A stretch of DNA of 37,797 nucleotides from Candidatus Solibacter usitatus (GCA_016191645.1 JACPVQ010000079.1:1-37797); one strand, 5' to 3'. Shown: positions 1 through 9,018, numbered from the stretch's first letter. Made by a program: numbers and translations. The notes: generated by a model from the letters alone, not told the origin.

Positions 1-2
1 AA

Positions 3-575
3 TGCGGCGTGGCAGCCGATTTCCTATATGAGGAAACACGTCTTTTGCGGAAATTGCACGGAAAGCGCAACGATCAGATCGTCCGCGACTTGTTCGGCCA
101 GAATCTGTCAGCCGAAGAAGTGTATGCGCACGGGGCGGCGAAGGAAGCACTGTACCGCAAGCTGATGCGTCCGCATGTGGAGGAATACTTGGTGCCCGGA
201 GTGGTTCCATTTCTAGAGCGCCATAACGACCGTCCGCTCGCAGTTGCCTCCAACGCGGAGCCGGCCAACGTGAATTTCCTTCTCGACGAAGCGAAGCTGC
301 GCAGGTTTTTCCGCGCCGTGGTCAATGGACATGAGGTGACTCATCCCAAACCGCATCCGGAAATCTATCGCAAGGTGGCGGAATTGCTGTGTGTCTCCCC
401 CGGCGAATGTATTGTTTTTGAGGATTCAGCGGCGGGGATGGAAGCCGCGCGCCAGGCGGGCGCAAGGGTAGTAGCCGTTCAAACCACGGATGCGCCGCTG
501 CCGCCGGGTGATTTTGCGATTCGGGATTTCAATGACACAGGGCTGGAGACTTGGCTGCGGAGGCAGGATTCCTAA
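3..575 (+). CDS. HAD-superfamily phosphatase (beta-phosphoglucomutase/phosphoglycolate phosphatase-like), 5' partial
   Basis: The reading frame is open to the left edge of the window, so the N-terminus with the nucleophile motif I (DxDGT/V) lies outside it. What remains is the helical cap followed by the HAD core. Motif II is VASNA, the conserved Lys of motif III lies in THPKPHP, and motif IV is FEDSAAG followed by the typical GMEAARQAGARVVAV. This order is characteristic of the cap-C1 beta-PGM/Gph/YcjU group, which hydrolyses or transfers phosphate on small sugar phosphates; the substrate cannot be read. A GTG at 9 is an internal start candidate only, because a protein starting there would lack the catalytic Asp. 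It lies immediately upstream of the GAF protein gene. Confidence 0.85.
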   Translation, partial: CGVAADFLYEETRLLRKLHGKRNDQIVRDLFGQNLSAEEVYAHGAAKEALYRKLMRPHVEEYLVPGVVPFLERHNDRPLAVASNAEPANVNFLLDEAKLRRFFRAVVNGHEVTHPKPHPEIYRKVAELLCVSPGECIVFEDSAAGMEAARQAGARVVAVQTTDAPLPPGDFAIRDFNDTGLETWLRRQDS

Positions 576-577
576 CC

Positions 578-2281
578 GTGTTCTCCAATCCCTTAATAGA
601 TTCCGGTGAATGGCTTCTGGCGCGGCCTTACCTCTTAACCGCGCTGGTCGTGGCCGGAATCTATTTTGCCGTACGGATGTTCGATCACTATCGCGCCGGC
701 AAGACCAGGGAGCGTGTTCGCGGTGTCTACCGTTTTGCCGAGGAGTTACTCGGTGCATCCGGGTGGGAGGACGCGGTTCGCAAGCTGCGCTCTTCGGCCG
801 GACGCGCGGTGGGCGCCAGCCACGTGGAGGTCTACGCGCTGGAACGCGGACCCTCCGGCGTTTGCAGACCGTTGTTAGGCCGCCGCCTGGAATCCATTCC
901 CACCAATTTGCAGGGCGCCGCCAGCCGGCCGATCAACGCCATCGCTTTGTGCCTGCGCAACCGGGCGACGCTACACGTGCCTGACACCCACAACAGCCCG
1001 CTATTCTGGGGCAATCACCGCGACTACCTTCCGCGCGGGGTGCTGCTGATTCCCATGTTCGCGGGTTCGGAATTGGGCGGCGTTCTGGAGGTTTCTCACT
1101 TTCATGAACCGCGCAAGTATGACCCGGCGGAATTAGCTGCGCTGCAACATTTGGCGAATCAAGTGGCCAGCCTGTTGCGGCTGCACGAACAGCAGGCGCG
1201 GAAAGAACACGTCTGGCGCAGTGAGCGTCTGGCGGCTACAGGAGAAGTGCTCAGCGGCGTTGCAACGGAATTGCGGGGGCCTCTGGAGGCCATTGTGGCT
1301 TTGGCGAATACCCTGCAGGGAACGGACAGGCCAAACGCGCGGGCCATTGCCAGCGAGTCTTTGAAAGCCGCCGCCATTCTCACGCGATACAACAGATTCT
1401 CCAGTCCCGGTGAAGCTGCGCCGTTGGAGGTGAACTCCGTACTGGCGCGGGCCGGAGAATCGGCGCGCGAGGATTTGGCGGCCGGCGTCTCTCTGGAAAT
1501 TCACGCCACACAGGAACCAATCTGGATTCTGGCGCCGCTGGCGCAATTTCATAACGTAACTCGCAATCTGATTCTGCTGGCCGCCGCCTCCGCGCGCGCT
1601 TCTTTGCAGCCCGGCGTGTCTGTCGAGACTTCGTGCACCCTGCGCCGCGCCTCCATCGCCATCCGCTACGGTGCTCTCTTGTGCGAAGAGAACTTTCCGG
1701 CCGACGATTCCCGCGCCCAGGAAGATCAGCCGCTCGGCTATAGCGTATGCAAGGGGATCATACACGCATTGGGCGGCGATATTCGCGTCGTCAGCGCGGG
1801 GGAATCCGCTTGCCGCATTGAGATCGATTTTCCCGCCGCCTTTCCCGCAGACTCCGTTTCCAGAGAGGCGTTGCCAAACCTATCCGCCGCTTCTCTCACC
1901 GCTATCGTTCTGGAACCCGACTCCTCTTCGCAAAAACGGCTGGTTTCCTACGTGTCCAGCCGCCGCCATCGCGCCATTCCCGTTCACAACGCGACGGAGG
2001 CCCTGGAACTCCTCACTCGATTCCGCGTCGATATCGTTTTCAGCGCCATGAAAGTGGGCTCGTCCACGTGGACGGATTTCTACGACCAGGTGGCAGGCAA
2101 AGTGGGAACGTTCGTTCTCATGACGGACTCGTTTGAAGCTGAGGCCCGAAAGGTTTTCCCCCAAGGCGGAGGATACATTCTTCGCAAGCCGCTGGATGTC
2201 GGTGACATCGAAGACCTGCTCCGTACGATTGCCGAATCTGTCACCCTTCCCCGGGAAGAAGAGCCTTTGCCGGTCGCTTGA
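578..2281 (+). CDS. Membrane-anchored GAF / degenerate histidine-kinase / degenerate receiver protein
   Basis: About 567 residues from GTG 578, which sits two bases after the previous stop with an AGGA at 565-568; an in-frame TTG at 551 would overlap the upstream gene by 25 bp. One transmembrane helix is at about residues 12-35. A GAF-type sensor domain covers about 51-195. A HisKA-like segment follows, with the context SERLAATGEVLSGVATELRGPLEAI, where Thr (about residue 230) occupies the position of the phospho-accepting His. The ATPase-like region keeps one Asn of the N box (RNLILLAA) and a G2-like stretch (PLGYSVCKGIIHALGG) but shows no DxGxG G1 box. The C-terminal receiver fold (about 440-553) retains Thr and the KP motif but has Ala (VFSAMKV) where the phosphorylated Asp should be. 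It is therefore probably a signalling pseudo-enzyme or scaffold; partner and signal are unknown. Confidence 0.7.
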   Translation: MFSNPLIDSGEWLLARPYLLTALVVAGIYFAVRMFDHYRAGKTRERVRGVYRFAEELLGASGWEDAVRKLRSSAGRAVGASHVEVYALERGPSGVCRPLLGRRLESIPTNLQGAASRPINAIALCLRNRATLHVPDTHNSPLFWGNHRDYLPRGVLLIPMFAGSELGGVLEVSHFHEPRKYDPAELAALQHLANQVASLLRLHEQQARKEHVWRSERLAATGEVLSGVATELRGPLEAIVALANTLQGTDRPNARAIASESLKAAAILTRYNRFSSPGEAAPLEVNSVLARAGESAREDLAAGVSLEIHATQEPIWILAPLAQFHNVTRNLILLAAASARASLQPGVSVETSCTLRRASIAIRYGALLCEENFPADDSRAQEDQPLGYSVCKGIIHALGGDIRVVSAGESACRIEIDFPAAFPADSVSREALPNLSAASLTAIVLEPDSSSQKRLVSYVSSRRHRAIPVHNATEALELLTRFRVDIVFSAMKVGSSTWTDFYDQVAGKVGTFVLMTDSFEAEARKVFPQGGGYILRKPLDVGDIEDLLRTIAESVTLPREEEPLPVA

Positions 2282-2325
2282 AACCACTGCCCCGCGAAGT
2301 ACGTAGAATAGGCTTAGGGAAAAAC

Positions 2326-2787
2326 ATGACTCGTCTTCTGCTTGCCATCGGCTTCGCTACCTTACTCCTCGCGCAAAAGTACACGGGTCCCAGACCTCCG
2401 AAGCAGGACGTGTTGTATCTGCTGCATGCCACAAACCTGGTTGCCACGGACGTGAGCGAAGCGAAGGAAGAAAAGCGCAAGAACGATACCGTCTATGCCG
2501 TGGACGGCGCGAGTTCCAACGCCAAGACTCCCCTGGCGGAACCCATCTTCCTGCTCGATTCCAAGACTCTGCGTCCGGAGCGGTTGAACCTGTATCGCCT
2601 GGATGTGCGAAACGGACGACGCGAAGTGGTGATGTCGAACAAGCGGAGTCAGAAGCAGCTGCACCTGACCATGAAACGTTTGGACAACGGCCTGTACCGC
2701 ATTGAGGCCAGCGAGTATTTGCAGAACGGTGAATACGGCATTTCGCCGGAAGGGTCCAATCAGGTTTTCCTGTTCCAGGTTTACTAG
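2326..2787 (+). CDS. Small secreted protein of unknown function
   Basis: Starting at ATG 2326 gives 153 residues with a clear Sec-type signal peptide (basic MTR, hydrophobic LLLAIGFATLLLA, then AQK). An in-frame TTG at 2278 would put 16 residues in front of the signal peptide and overlap the preceding gene, so I prefer 2326. The mature part is hydrophilic and rich in Lys, Arg and Asn, with no Cys and no domain I recognise; the pattern of short strands (LNLYRLDVRNGRREVV, YRIEASEYLQNGEYGI) suggests a small beta-sandwich. It is transcribed in line with the GAF protein and ends tail-to-tail with the next gene, the two stops sharing CTAG at 2784-2787. Confidence 0.7.
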   Translation: MTRLLLAIGFATLLLAQKYTGPRPPKQDVLYLLHATNLVATDVSEAKEEKRKNDTVYAVDGASSNAKTPLAEPIFLLDSKTLRPERLNLYRLDVRNGRREVVMSNKRSQKQLHLTMKRLDNGLYRIEASEYLQNGEYGISPEGSNQVFLFQVY

Positions 2788-3308
2788 GGCTTTGTTTTTC
2801 CCAGAAAACGCGGCGTACTTTCCCGGTACGCGCGATAGGCATCGCCGAACCGTGCTTCCAATCCGCGTTCTTCGCGCCTCATCACAAGCGGTCCTACGAC
2901 CAGTGCCAGCGCTACAAAAACGCCAACAACGGTAACGTTTCCGTAGAACATCATCCAACCCAACCAGATGACTAATTCAGCCAGGTAGATGGGATTGCGG
3001 CTGTATTTGTACGGCCCTTCCACTAACAAGTACTCTGGCGTCGGGTAATGCGGAGTGCGTTCCAGACGCCAACCTTGCGGCGCGGCCGTGAAGTGAACGC
3101 GGATACAAAGAAAGGCAACGTAGAACCCAGCTGCAACCGGAATCAGACCAATCAAGTTCCACAGGCCCGGAGCTCCGTCCATCCACCCGTGGCGCGTTGC
3201 AAGCAGAGACAGAGCCCACGGAGCAAGGGCATGCGCCGCCGGAAATCCTAACAGGTGCAAGATCAACCCAAGGGCGCGCGGCAGCCTGCGGCCAATCAGC
3301 CAGCTCAT
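2784..3308 (-). CDS. Isoprenylcysteine carboxyl methyltransferase (ICMT)-family membrane protein
   Basis: 174 residues with about four hydrophobic segments (near 12-36, 50-70, 108-122 and 124-142). The ICMT/phospholipid-methyltransferase signature is visible: EGPYKYSRNPIY (97-108), followed after a hydrophobic hairpin by EERGLEARFGDAYRAY (146-161), the SAM-binding C-terminal region of the family. Bacterial members are integral membrane methyltransferases of mostly unknown substrate. The start ATG 3308 has a strong GGAGG six bases upstream. It follows the AraD1-like gene by 26 bp on the same strand, so the two are probably co-transcribed. Confidence 0.85.
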   Translation of the reverse strand: MSWLIGRRLPRALGLILHLLGFPAAHALAPWALSLLATRHGWMDGAPGLWNLIGLIPVAAGFYVAFLCIRVHFTAAPQGWRLERTPHYPTPEYLLVEGPYKYSRNPIYLAELVIWLGWMMFYGNVTVVGVFVALALVVGPLVMRREERGLEARFGDAYRAYRESTPRFLGKTKP

Positions 3309-3334
3309 GCGGCACCTCCAATGACACCATTAGA

Positions 3335-4330
3335 CTAAAGCGGCAGGACGCGCGCCGGCTTTGCTTCGCCACCTTCCATGCGCACCGTGTTCCGCAGCGG
3401 ACGCCCGTAATGATCAAAGGCGATTTCCATCACGTCGCCATCCTGCAACCTGATTTGCGCGCCGAAACTGAACGCGCTTGCGCCGAAGAAATGAACATGC
3501 GCGTCGCCGGGACGGCGATGCAGGGGGAACTTGAAATGGTGATGCTCAATGTTTTCCAAGGAGTGGCACATGTTGTCTTCACCCGCCCGGATTTCCTTTT
3601 CCCAAAGCACGGCGTCCTGCCGGAGAATGCGCACCTTTCCGGAAACGGCGCGGAAATCGGGATCGAGCACCAGTTCCGGTCCCAGAGAACAGGTGCGTAA
3701 TTTCGAACTTGCCAGGTAAAGATAGTTTTTCTTTTCGAAAATGTGATCGGAGAATTCATTGCCCTGCGCCATGCCAATGCGCCGCGGGTTTCCATGGTTG
3801 TCGATGAAATAGACGCCGGCAATCTCCGGCTCTTCGCCGCCGTCTTCGGCGAAGGCGGGAATTTCCAGAGCGTCGCCATGCCCGCGCAGCATGGAACCGT
3901 TGCCTTTGTAGAACCATTCGGGCGATGCCCCAATCACGCCGGCGTGGGGGCGGCCTCCTTCGACACCCCATTGATACATGCGCATACTGTCGGTAATCTG
4001 TTGCGTCGCCGCATGCATGGCGGCTCGATTCTCGGCGCTTGCCAGCAGCGTCAATCCCGTGCCCGTGACGTGGCAACGGGCCGGTTCGACAGGATGGTCC
4101 AGTGGCGGAAGCAATCGCCACTCGGAAACTCCGTTCCAAACATCGTCGTAGGAGATGGACTCCGCGCAGGCTGCTTCCGCGATCAGCTCTTTCAAGGAAC
4201 GCTTGATCGCAGCGGCATGCTCTGCCCACTCTAAGCTGGTGGCAGGACCGGACAGAATTTCCAGAGCGTTTTTGTTGACGCGGGCCACGGCGCGGCCGCG
4301 GCGTTCACTTTGCAATTGGACAAGGTTCAT
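3335..4330 (-). CDS. AraD1/GguC-type fumarylacetoacetase-fold protein
   Basis: 331 residues from ATG 4330 (MNLVQLQ); an in-frame ATG at 4363 would add 11 residues but crosses into the region upstream of the divergent gene. The protein has the architecture of the AraD1/GguC branch of the FAH superfamily: an N-terminal half with MYQWGVEGGRPHAGVIG and PEWFYKGNG, and a C-terminal half with AQGNEFSDHIFEKKNYLYLA and a late HVHFFG. AraD1-like enzymes act as sugar-acid (L-arabonate-type) dehydratases or on related 2-keto acids; metal-binding acidic residues are likely but I cannot assign them individually. The substrate here is inferred only from family resemblance. It precedes the ICMT-like gene. 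Confidence 0.75.
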   Translation of the reverse strand: MNLVQLQSERRGRAVARVNKNALEILSGPATSLEWAEHAAAIKRSLKELIAEAACAESISYDDVWNGVSEWRLLPPLDHPVEPARCHVTGTGLTLLASAENRAAMHAATQQITDSMRMYQWGVEGGRPHAGVIGASPEWFYKGNGSMLRGHGDALEIPAFAEDGGEEPEIAGVYFIDNHGNPRRIGMAQGNEFSDHIFEKKNYLYLASSKLRTCSLGPELVLDPDFRAVSGKVRILRQDAVLWEKEIRAGEDNMCHSLENIEHHHFKFPLHRRPGDAHVHFFGASAFSFGAQIRLQDGDVMEIAFDHYGRPLRNTVRMEGGEAKPARVLPL

Positions 4331-4369
4331 GGTGCGTGGAAAACGCTCAATGATATCATGCATACCACG

Positions 4370-6019
4370 ATGCAAAGACGAGTCTTCCTCAGTGCGATGG
4401 CGGCACCCGCTCTACCAGCCGCGCCCATCCAGGGAAAAGGAATTACGGCGAAACGCGGTGTTGTGTCGGCGAACCCGGCTCGAGCCGCGGACATTGGCGC
4501 GCGGATGCTGGAGGCCGGCGGAAACGCGATGGATGCCGCCGCGGCCGCATGTCTAGCAGGATGTGTGCTGCAGCCATATTCCACCGATATCGGCGGATAC
4601 GTCGCGTCAGGGGTCGTGTTGGAAGCGCGCACGGGAAAGATCTGGTCCATCGATTCGAACAGTGTTGCTACGGCCGCGGCGCGCCCCGGCATGTTCGAAG
4701 TGCTCGCCATGCGCAGTGGAGCCAAGGACACCAACGAGAATGAATATGGCTGCTCGGTTCGCGGCGACGCGAATGTGTATGGGCCGCTCGCCGTTGGCGT
4801 ACCCGGGTGTCTGGCGGGAATCGGAATCCTTTCGGAGCGTTGGGGCAAGCTCAAATGGGCGCGCCTGCTGGAACCGTTGCAAACCGCCGTGAGCGATGGA
4901 TTTCCTTTTGGAACCATTGCCGCGGCGGTGGCATCGCGCGCGAAACAGATTGAGCGGTTTCCCGCCAGCAAGCAACATCTCATGCCCGCGGGAAGGCTTC
5001 CCGATGCCGCGGAAATCTGGCGCCGGCCGGGAATGGAAAAGACGCTCGCAAGGCTTTCCAGCGCGGGTTGGCGTGATCTCTACGAAGGGGAGCTTGGCCG
5101 ACAGATCGCCGATCATATCCAATCGATGGGCGGCATTTTGAGCCGCAAGGACATGGCGAGTTTTCAACCGCGTGTAGGCGAACCGCACTCTCTCCGGTTG
5201 GGTTCCGCGGCCATTCATACGGCCATTGTGCCGAATGGCGGCGTGAGCAGCTTAAGTGCGATGGCAATGCTCGACAAGTTGCCGCGGCGCGAGCCCGGCG
5301 ACCCCATGTATTGGCACGGCATGATGGAAGTGCTGAAACTGGTGTGGCGCGATAGGATTCAATTCCTTGCCGATGGCGTAGCCGCGGAGCGTTTCCTGAG
5401 CGAGGCCTACATTGCGGAGAAAGTGCGCACGCTTCTGGCCAAGCCGGGCTTTGTGGATAGTACACCGGGACCAACTCCGAACCCGACGTCCGGAACCATT
5501 CATATCTCCACGGCCGATTCCGAAGGGAATCTCGTGTCCATCACCATCTCTCATGGCGGAGCATTCGGTTCGTGCGTCACGGTCCCCGGAACGGGCATTA
5601 CCTTGGGGCATGGCATGTGCCGGTTCGATCCGCACCCTGGTTTGCCCAATTCGCCGGGGCCTGGCAAGCGTCCACTCAATAATGTCTGCCCTTCCATCAT
5701 GCGATTGCCGGAGCGCGATATTGCCGTGGGACTGAGCGGCGGCCGGCGCATCGTGTCCGTGCAAACCACCACGTGCTCGCATCTTCTGCGAGGCATGACA
5801 GCCCAACAGGCTGTGGACGCCGGCCGCATACACACGGAGGGCTACCAGCCTGTGGAAATGTCGAAGGCGATGCCGGACGCCATTGTGCGCGAGCTTGAGC
5901 GCATGGGACACAAGCTGAAAACCGCGGCGAACATTGGATCATCCGTCAACATCGCGGAGAGATTGAAGAATGGAACGCTGCGCGGCGGATGCACCGGCGT
6001 GTGTTCCGGAGTAGGGTAA
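4370..6019 (+). CDS. Gamma-glutamyltransferase (GGT) family protein, exported
   Basis: 549 residues from ATG 4370. The N-terminus MQRRVFLSAMAAPALPAAP has a twin Arg and a short hydrophobic stretch, so a Tat-type export signal is plausible; ATG 4358 is an alternative start. The fold is the Ntn-hydrolase GGT: AARMLEAGGNAMDAAAAA-type N-terminal motif, GGYVASGVV, then the autoprocessing site SGTIHIS. The Thr at about residue 376 would be the new N-terminal nucleophile of the small subunit. Most GGTs have TTH there, whereas here it is TIH. GLSGGRRI matches the GSPGGRTI oxyanion region and NNVCPSIM the SSMSPT segment. GGTs cleave glutathione or other gamma-glutamyl amides in the periplasm. Divergent from the AraD1-like gene and convergent with the exonuclease gene. 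Confidence 0.85.
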   Translation: MQRRVFLSAMAAPALPAAPIQGKGITAKRGVVSANPARAADIGARMLEAGGNAMDAAAAACLAGCVLQPYSTDIGGYVASGVVLEARTGKIWSIDSNSVATAAARPGMFEVLAMRSGAKDTNENEYGCSVRGDANVYGPLAVGVPGCLAGIGILSERWGKLKWARLLEPLQTAVSDGFPFGTIAAAVASRAKQIERFPASKQHLMPAGRLPDAAEIWRRPGMEKTLARLSSAGWRDLYEGELGRQIADHIQSMGGILSRKDMASFQPRVGEPHSLRLGSAAIHTAIVPNGGVSSLSAMAMLDKLPRREPGDPMYWHGMMEVLKLVWRDRIQFLADGVAAERFLSEAYIAEKVRTLLAKPGFVDSTPGPTPNPTSGTIHISTADSEGNLVSITISHGGAFGSCVTVPGTGITLGHGMCRFDPHPGLPNSPGPGKRPLNNVCPSIMRLPERDIAVGLSGGRRIVSVQTTTCSHLLRGMTAQQAVDAGRIHTEGYQPVEMSKAMPDAIVRELERMGHKLKTAANIGSSVNIAERLKNGTLRGGCTGVCSGVG

Positions 6020-6030
6020 GCGGCCGCGGA

Positions 6031-7257
6031 TCAACGGGACACCTTTCGCAACAACCTCCGCTCACGGTGACGCAATTCAGGAGTGTCCGTCACGGCAATC
6101 GCTTGCCTGGTGAATTCCAATGCCATCGCGTGGTTGCGTTCCTTATGTTCGTAAAACTTTGCGAGCTCTTCGAAGGCGGCAACGCGGTGAGGATTCGGCG
6201 ACTGTGCGAGTTCCGTATACACGGCCAACGCATCGGGTTCACGGCCCAGCTTTCTCTCCAATTGCGCAATGTCCCACAGAGTGCGAAAAAGCACATCGTC
6301 GCGAAGCTTTCGCGTCAGGGCCTGACGCATCCAACCGAGCGCTTCCTCAAACCGTTCGCCTTTACGCAGCCACCGCGCCACGCCCACCATCTCGGCGCCA
6401 TGCGCGAAGCGCGCTTCGGACGGGTCTTTGAACGCATAAGGAACAATCCCCGTGAGGCAGGCGAGCGTTAGAATATCGATCGCGTTGTGATGGAAAACGG
6501 GGACGAGCCTCTCGATCTCACCCTTCCGCAAATAGTCGAAGTAGATATACGGAATCAATTCGCCCGGCACATCGCCTTCGCGCAGGACGCCGAGAATCTG
6601 ATATTCCAACTCCACCAGACGGCAGCTATCGACGCGCAGCTTCCACAACCTGCGCGCGCCATAGAGCAGATCCAGGTGAGCCATCCGCTCGAAGGGAGGC
6701 TTCATCCGCGACATGCGGAATCGCGTTTCCAGTAACGGCTGATCGAATGCCTTTCCGTTGTATGTCACCAGAACGTCGAATTGGCTCAGATCTTCGCAAA
6801 GCGCTTCCAGAGCACTCGACTCTTCTCCCGGCTCGCGCAGAAAATATTGCTTCACGCGGAAGCCTTGCGCCGTCGCATATCCGATGCCGATGAGAAATGC
6901 GTAAGTTCCCGTGCCTCCCGCAAGGCCCGTAGTCTCGGTGTCCAGATAGACCCAACGCGCCGGATCGGCGTTGGGCACAGTGCCCTCGGAAACGGCGTCC
7001 AGCAAATCCGCGGGCAGTTCGGCAAGCGTGGAAATATCCATGCTGCCGTGACGCCGGTGCCGTTCCCAAAAACGCGTCGTCTGATAGTGCTTGCCCGATT
7101 TCGTTGCGACTTCTTCCCCGCTGAGCCATTCTTCGACGTGAACGGTTTCCCGCGCCGGCCGCGGCGCAACCGTGCGCGGAGCGGCATCGGCGTACTTGCG
7201 GTCGATGCGCGCAATTCTCTGCCGGAGAAGATCGAGCTGTTGTTGCTGGCTATCCAC
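6031..7257 (-). CDS. DEDDh ribonuclease H-like 3'-5' exonuclease (YprB type) with C-terminal helical repeats
   Basis: 408 residues. The central RNase H-like fold shows all exonuclease motifs: YLDTETTGL (Asp106, Glu108), YNGKAFDQPLL (Asp172) and HHNAIDILTLA (His256, Asp261), matching the YprB/RNase_H_2 group. The last 130 residues have regularly spaced helices (GERFEEALGWMRQAL, GREPDALAVYTELAQ, NHAMALEFTRQAI) typical of TPR repeats, probably for protein binding. Nucleic-acid substrate is inferred from the family. It lies 16 bp downstream of recJ on the same strand, suggesting a shared role in DNA end processing or repair. Confidence 0.85.
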   Translation of the reverse strand: MDSQQQQLDLLRQRIARIDRKYADAAPRTVAPRPARETVHVEEWLSGEEVATKSGKHYQTTRFWERHRRHGSMDISTLAELPADLLDAVSEGTVPNADPARWVYLDTETTGLAGGTGTYAFLIGIGYATAQGFRVKQYFLREPGEESSALEALCEDLSQFDVLVTYNGKAFDQPLLETRFRMSRMKPPFERMAHLDLLYGARRLWKLRVDSCRLVELEYQILGVLREGDVPGELIPYIYFDYLRKGEIERLVPVFHHNAIDILTLACLTGIVPYAFKDPSEARFAHGAEMVGVARWLRKGERFEEALGWMRQALTRKLRDDVLFRTLWDIAQLERKLGREPDALAVYTELAQSPNPHRVAAFEELAKFYEHKERNHAMALEFTRQAIAVTDTPELRHRERRLLRKVSR

Positions 7258-7273
7258 TTCGCTGTTTCTTCGC

Positions 7274-9013
7274 CTACTCTAACATGCCTGCGGGCCTGAC
7301 GTCCTTTAGCTGTACACTCCACGGCGAATAGCCGCGGGCCGCGGAATACTGATCTTCTTCGAAGGTCACGGCAACATCCACGCGAGCCCCGGGACGAAAC
7401 TCCTGCACGCGCTCTGCGAACCGCCACGCGGTTACGGACAATACGCGCCCGGCGCTGCGCAAGCGGATGCGCACATGCGGCTCTTTGAAAACGTTTGGCT
7501 CACCAACAACTTCCGCGTTGCGAATCAAAAAGACGGGATGTGGATTCCCGTTTCCGAAGGGGGCGAGCGAAAGAATCTCCGCTACGCTTTGGTCGTTCGC
7601 TTCGCTGAAGTCGGTTTCGGCATCTATCTCGAGGTGAGGCCGGAAATCTTCCGGGGTCAGACGCTGCGACGCGTAGAGTTTGAACTTCTCGCGAAACTCA
7701 TCGACGCGTTCCTTGTCCATGGAAAGACCCGCGGCCATGCGGTGTCCGCCGAAGCGGCGGAACAAAGCGGACATCGATTCGAGCGCGTCCAACAAGTGAA
7801 ATGGCGCGATGGTGCGTCCCGAACCTTGCGCCTGGCCCTCCTCCTGGCCCAACACAAAGACGGGCCGGCAGAATCGCTCCACCAGCCTGCTGGCCACAAT
7901 CCCGAGCACGCCGCGGTGCCAACCCTCGCCGCAAAACACGAGCGCGGCTTGATCGTCGGTAACCGGCGCGTCTTCGCACTCCTTGAGGATTTTCGCGACA
8001 ATGTCCGCTTCCGTTTGTTGCCGTTCCTGATTGAGATCGTTCAAGCGTTCGGCAATCTCCTTCGCCTCCGTATCCTCTGCCGTCAGAAACATGCGAATCA
8101 CATCTTCGGCGTGAGCCATGCGGCCCGCGGCGTTGATGCGCGGCGCGACGCGAAACGCCACGGAGCCCGCGCTGGGGACAGTACCCTCTTCAAATCCGGA
8201 GACCTTCATGATGGCGCGCAACCCCGGATTGTTGAGTTTCCGCAGCCCTTCCAAACCGTGTCTGACGATGATGCGATTCTCGCCTTGCAGCGGCACGACA
8301 TCGGCGACGGTGGCGAGTGCCGCGATCTTCATAAACGATTCTTCCACGCGGCGAGTCTTCTCCAGCGGCCATTCGAGCTCGCGCATCATCGCCTGCATCA
8401 GCTTGAAGGCAACTCCCGCGCCGCAGAGATTCTTGTCGGGATAAGGACAATCCCCACGATTGGGATTGAGTACGGCCAGCGCCGGAGGCAATTCTTCCTC
8501 GGGCAAATGATGATCTGTGATGATCACGTCCAGACCCAGTTTCGACGCCAGGCGAACCACCTCACCGGCCCGAATGCCGGTATCGACGCTGATGACAAGG
8601 GTGACTCCTTGGCGCGCCGCCTCTTCAATCACTTCGGGCCGCATTCCGTAACCGTCGCGCAGACGGTGGGGAACGTGAAATCGCGACTTGCCGCCCGCAA
8701 GTTCAATCGCCTTGGTGAGAATGACGATGGAGCAGGTGCCGTCCACGTCGTAGTCGCCGTAGAGAAGAATATTCTCCCCGCCGAGGATCGCCTTCTTCAG
8801 CCGCGCGGCGGCGGGCTTCATATCCGCAAGCCGGTAGGGGTCGAGTAAATCGCTCACTTCCGGGCGGAGAAAACGCCTTGCGGCTTCGGGATCGCCGTAG
8901 CCTCTGTGCACAAGGACGCGGGCGGCGGGCGGTTGAATGGATAGCGCGGCGCAGACCGCGGAGGCCGAGACGGCATCAGGCTCGGGAACCAGCCAGCGGG
9001 CGCGCTTGCGCAT
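7274..9013 (-). CDS. recJ: Single-stranded-DNA-specific exonuclease RecJ
   Basis: 579 residues, a normal RecJ length. DHH-family catalytic motifs are intact: DYDVDG (87-92), SVDTG (142-146), DHH (167-169), a later GEGWHRGVLGI, SGRTI, and the DHHA1 glycine motif FGGHRMAAG. The C-terminal OB-like domain (NAEVVGEP... RVLSVTAWRF) is present. RecJ degrades single-stranded DNA 5' to 3' in recombination and mismatch/base-excision repair, using Mn2+/Mg2+. It begins five bases after the stop of the small acidic protein gene and is followed by the DEDDh exonuclease gene. Confidence 0.95.
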   Translation of the reverse strand: MRKRARWLVPEPDAVSASAVCAALSIQPPAARVLVHRGYGDPEAARRFLRPEVSDLLDPYRLADMKPAAARLKKAILGGENILLYGDYDVDGTCSIVILTKAIELAGGKSRFHVPHRLRDGYGMRPEVIEEAARQGVTLVISVDTGIRAGEVVRLASKLGLDVIITDHHLPEEELPPALAVLNPNRGDCPYPDKNLCGAGVAFKLMQAMMRELEWPLEKTRRVEESFMKIAALATVADVVPLQGENRIIVRHGLEGLRKLNNPGLRAIMKVSGFEEGTVPSAGSVAFRVAPRINAAGRMAHAEDVIRMFLTAEDTEAKEIAERLNDLNQERQQTEADIVAKILKECEDAPVTDDQAALVFCGEGWHRGVLGIVASRLVERFCRPVFVLGQEEGQAQGSGRTIAPFHLLDALESMSALFRRFGGHRMAAGLSMDKERVDEFREKFKLYASQRLTPEDFRPHLEIDAETDFSEANDQSVAEILSLAPFGNGNPHPVFLIRNAEVVGEPNVFKEPHVRIRLRSAGRVLSVTAWRFAERVQEFRPGARVDVAVTFEEDQYSAARGYSPWSVQLKDVRPAGMLE

Positions 9014-9018
9014 GGGAA

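Noticed and set aside
4331-4369. TGATATCA and ATGCAT palindromes between the divergent AraD1-like and GGT genes as operators
   Set aside because: They are short, overlap possible start codons, and could be chance; no flanking promoter elements are evident.
6019-6031. GCGGCCGC palindrome between two convergent genes as a terminator
   Set aside because: Only an 8-base self-complementary run with no loop or U-tract; not enough to call a terminator.
7475-8848. Open frame of 457 codons antisense to recJ
   Set aside because: recJ has all its catalytic motifs; the antisense product has no recognisable domain and no ribosome-binding site.
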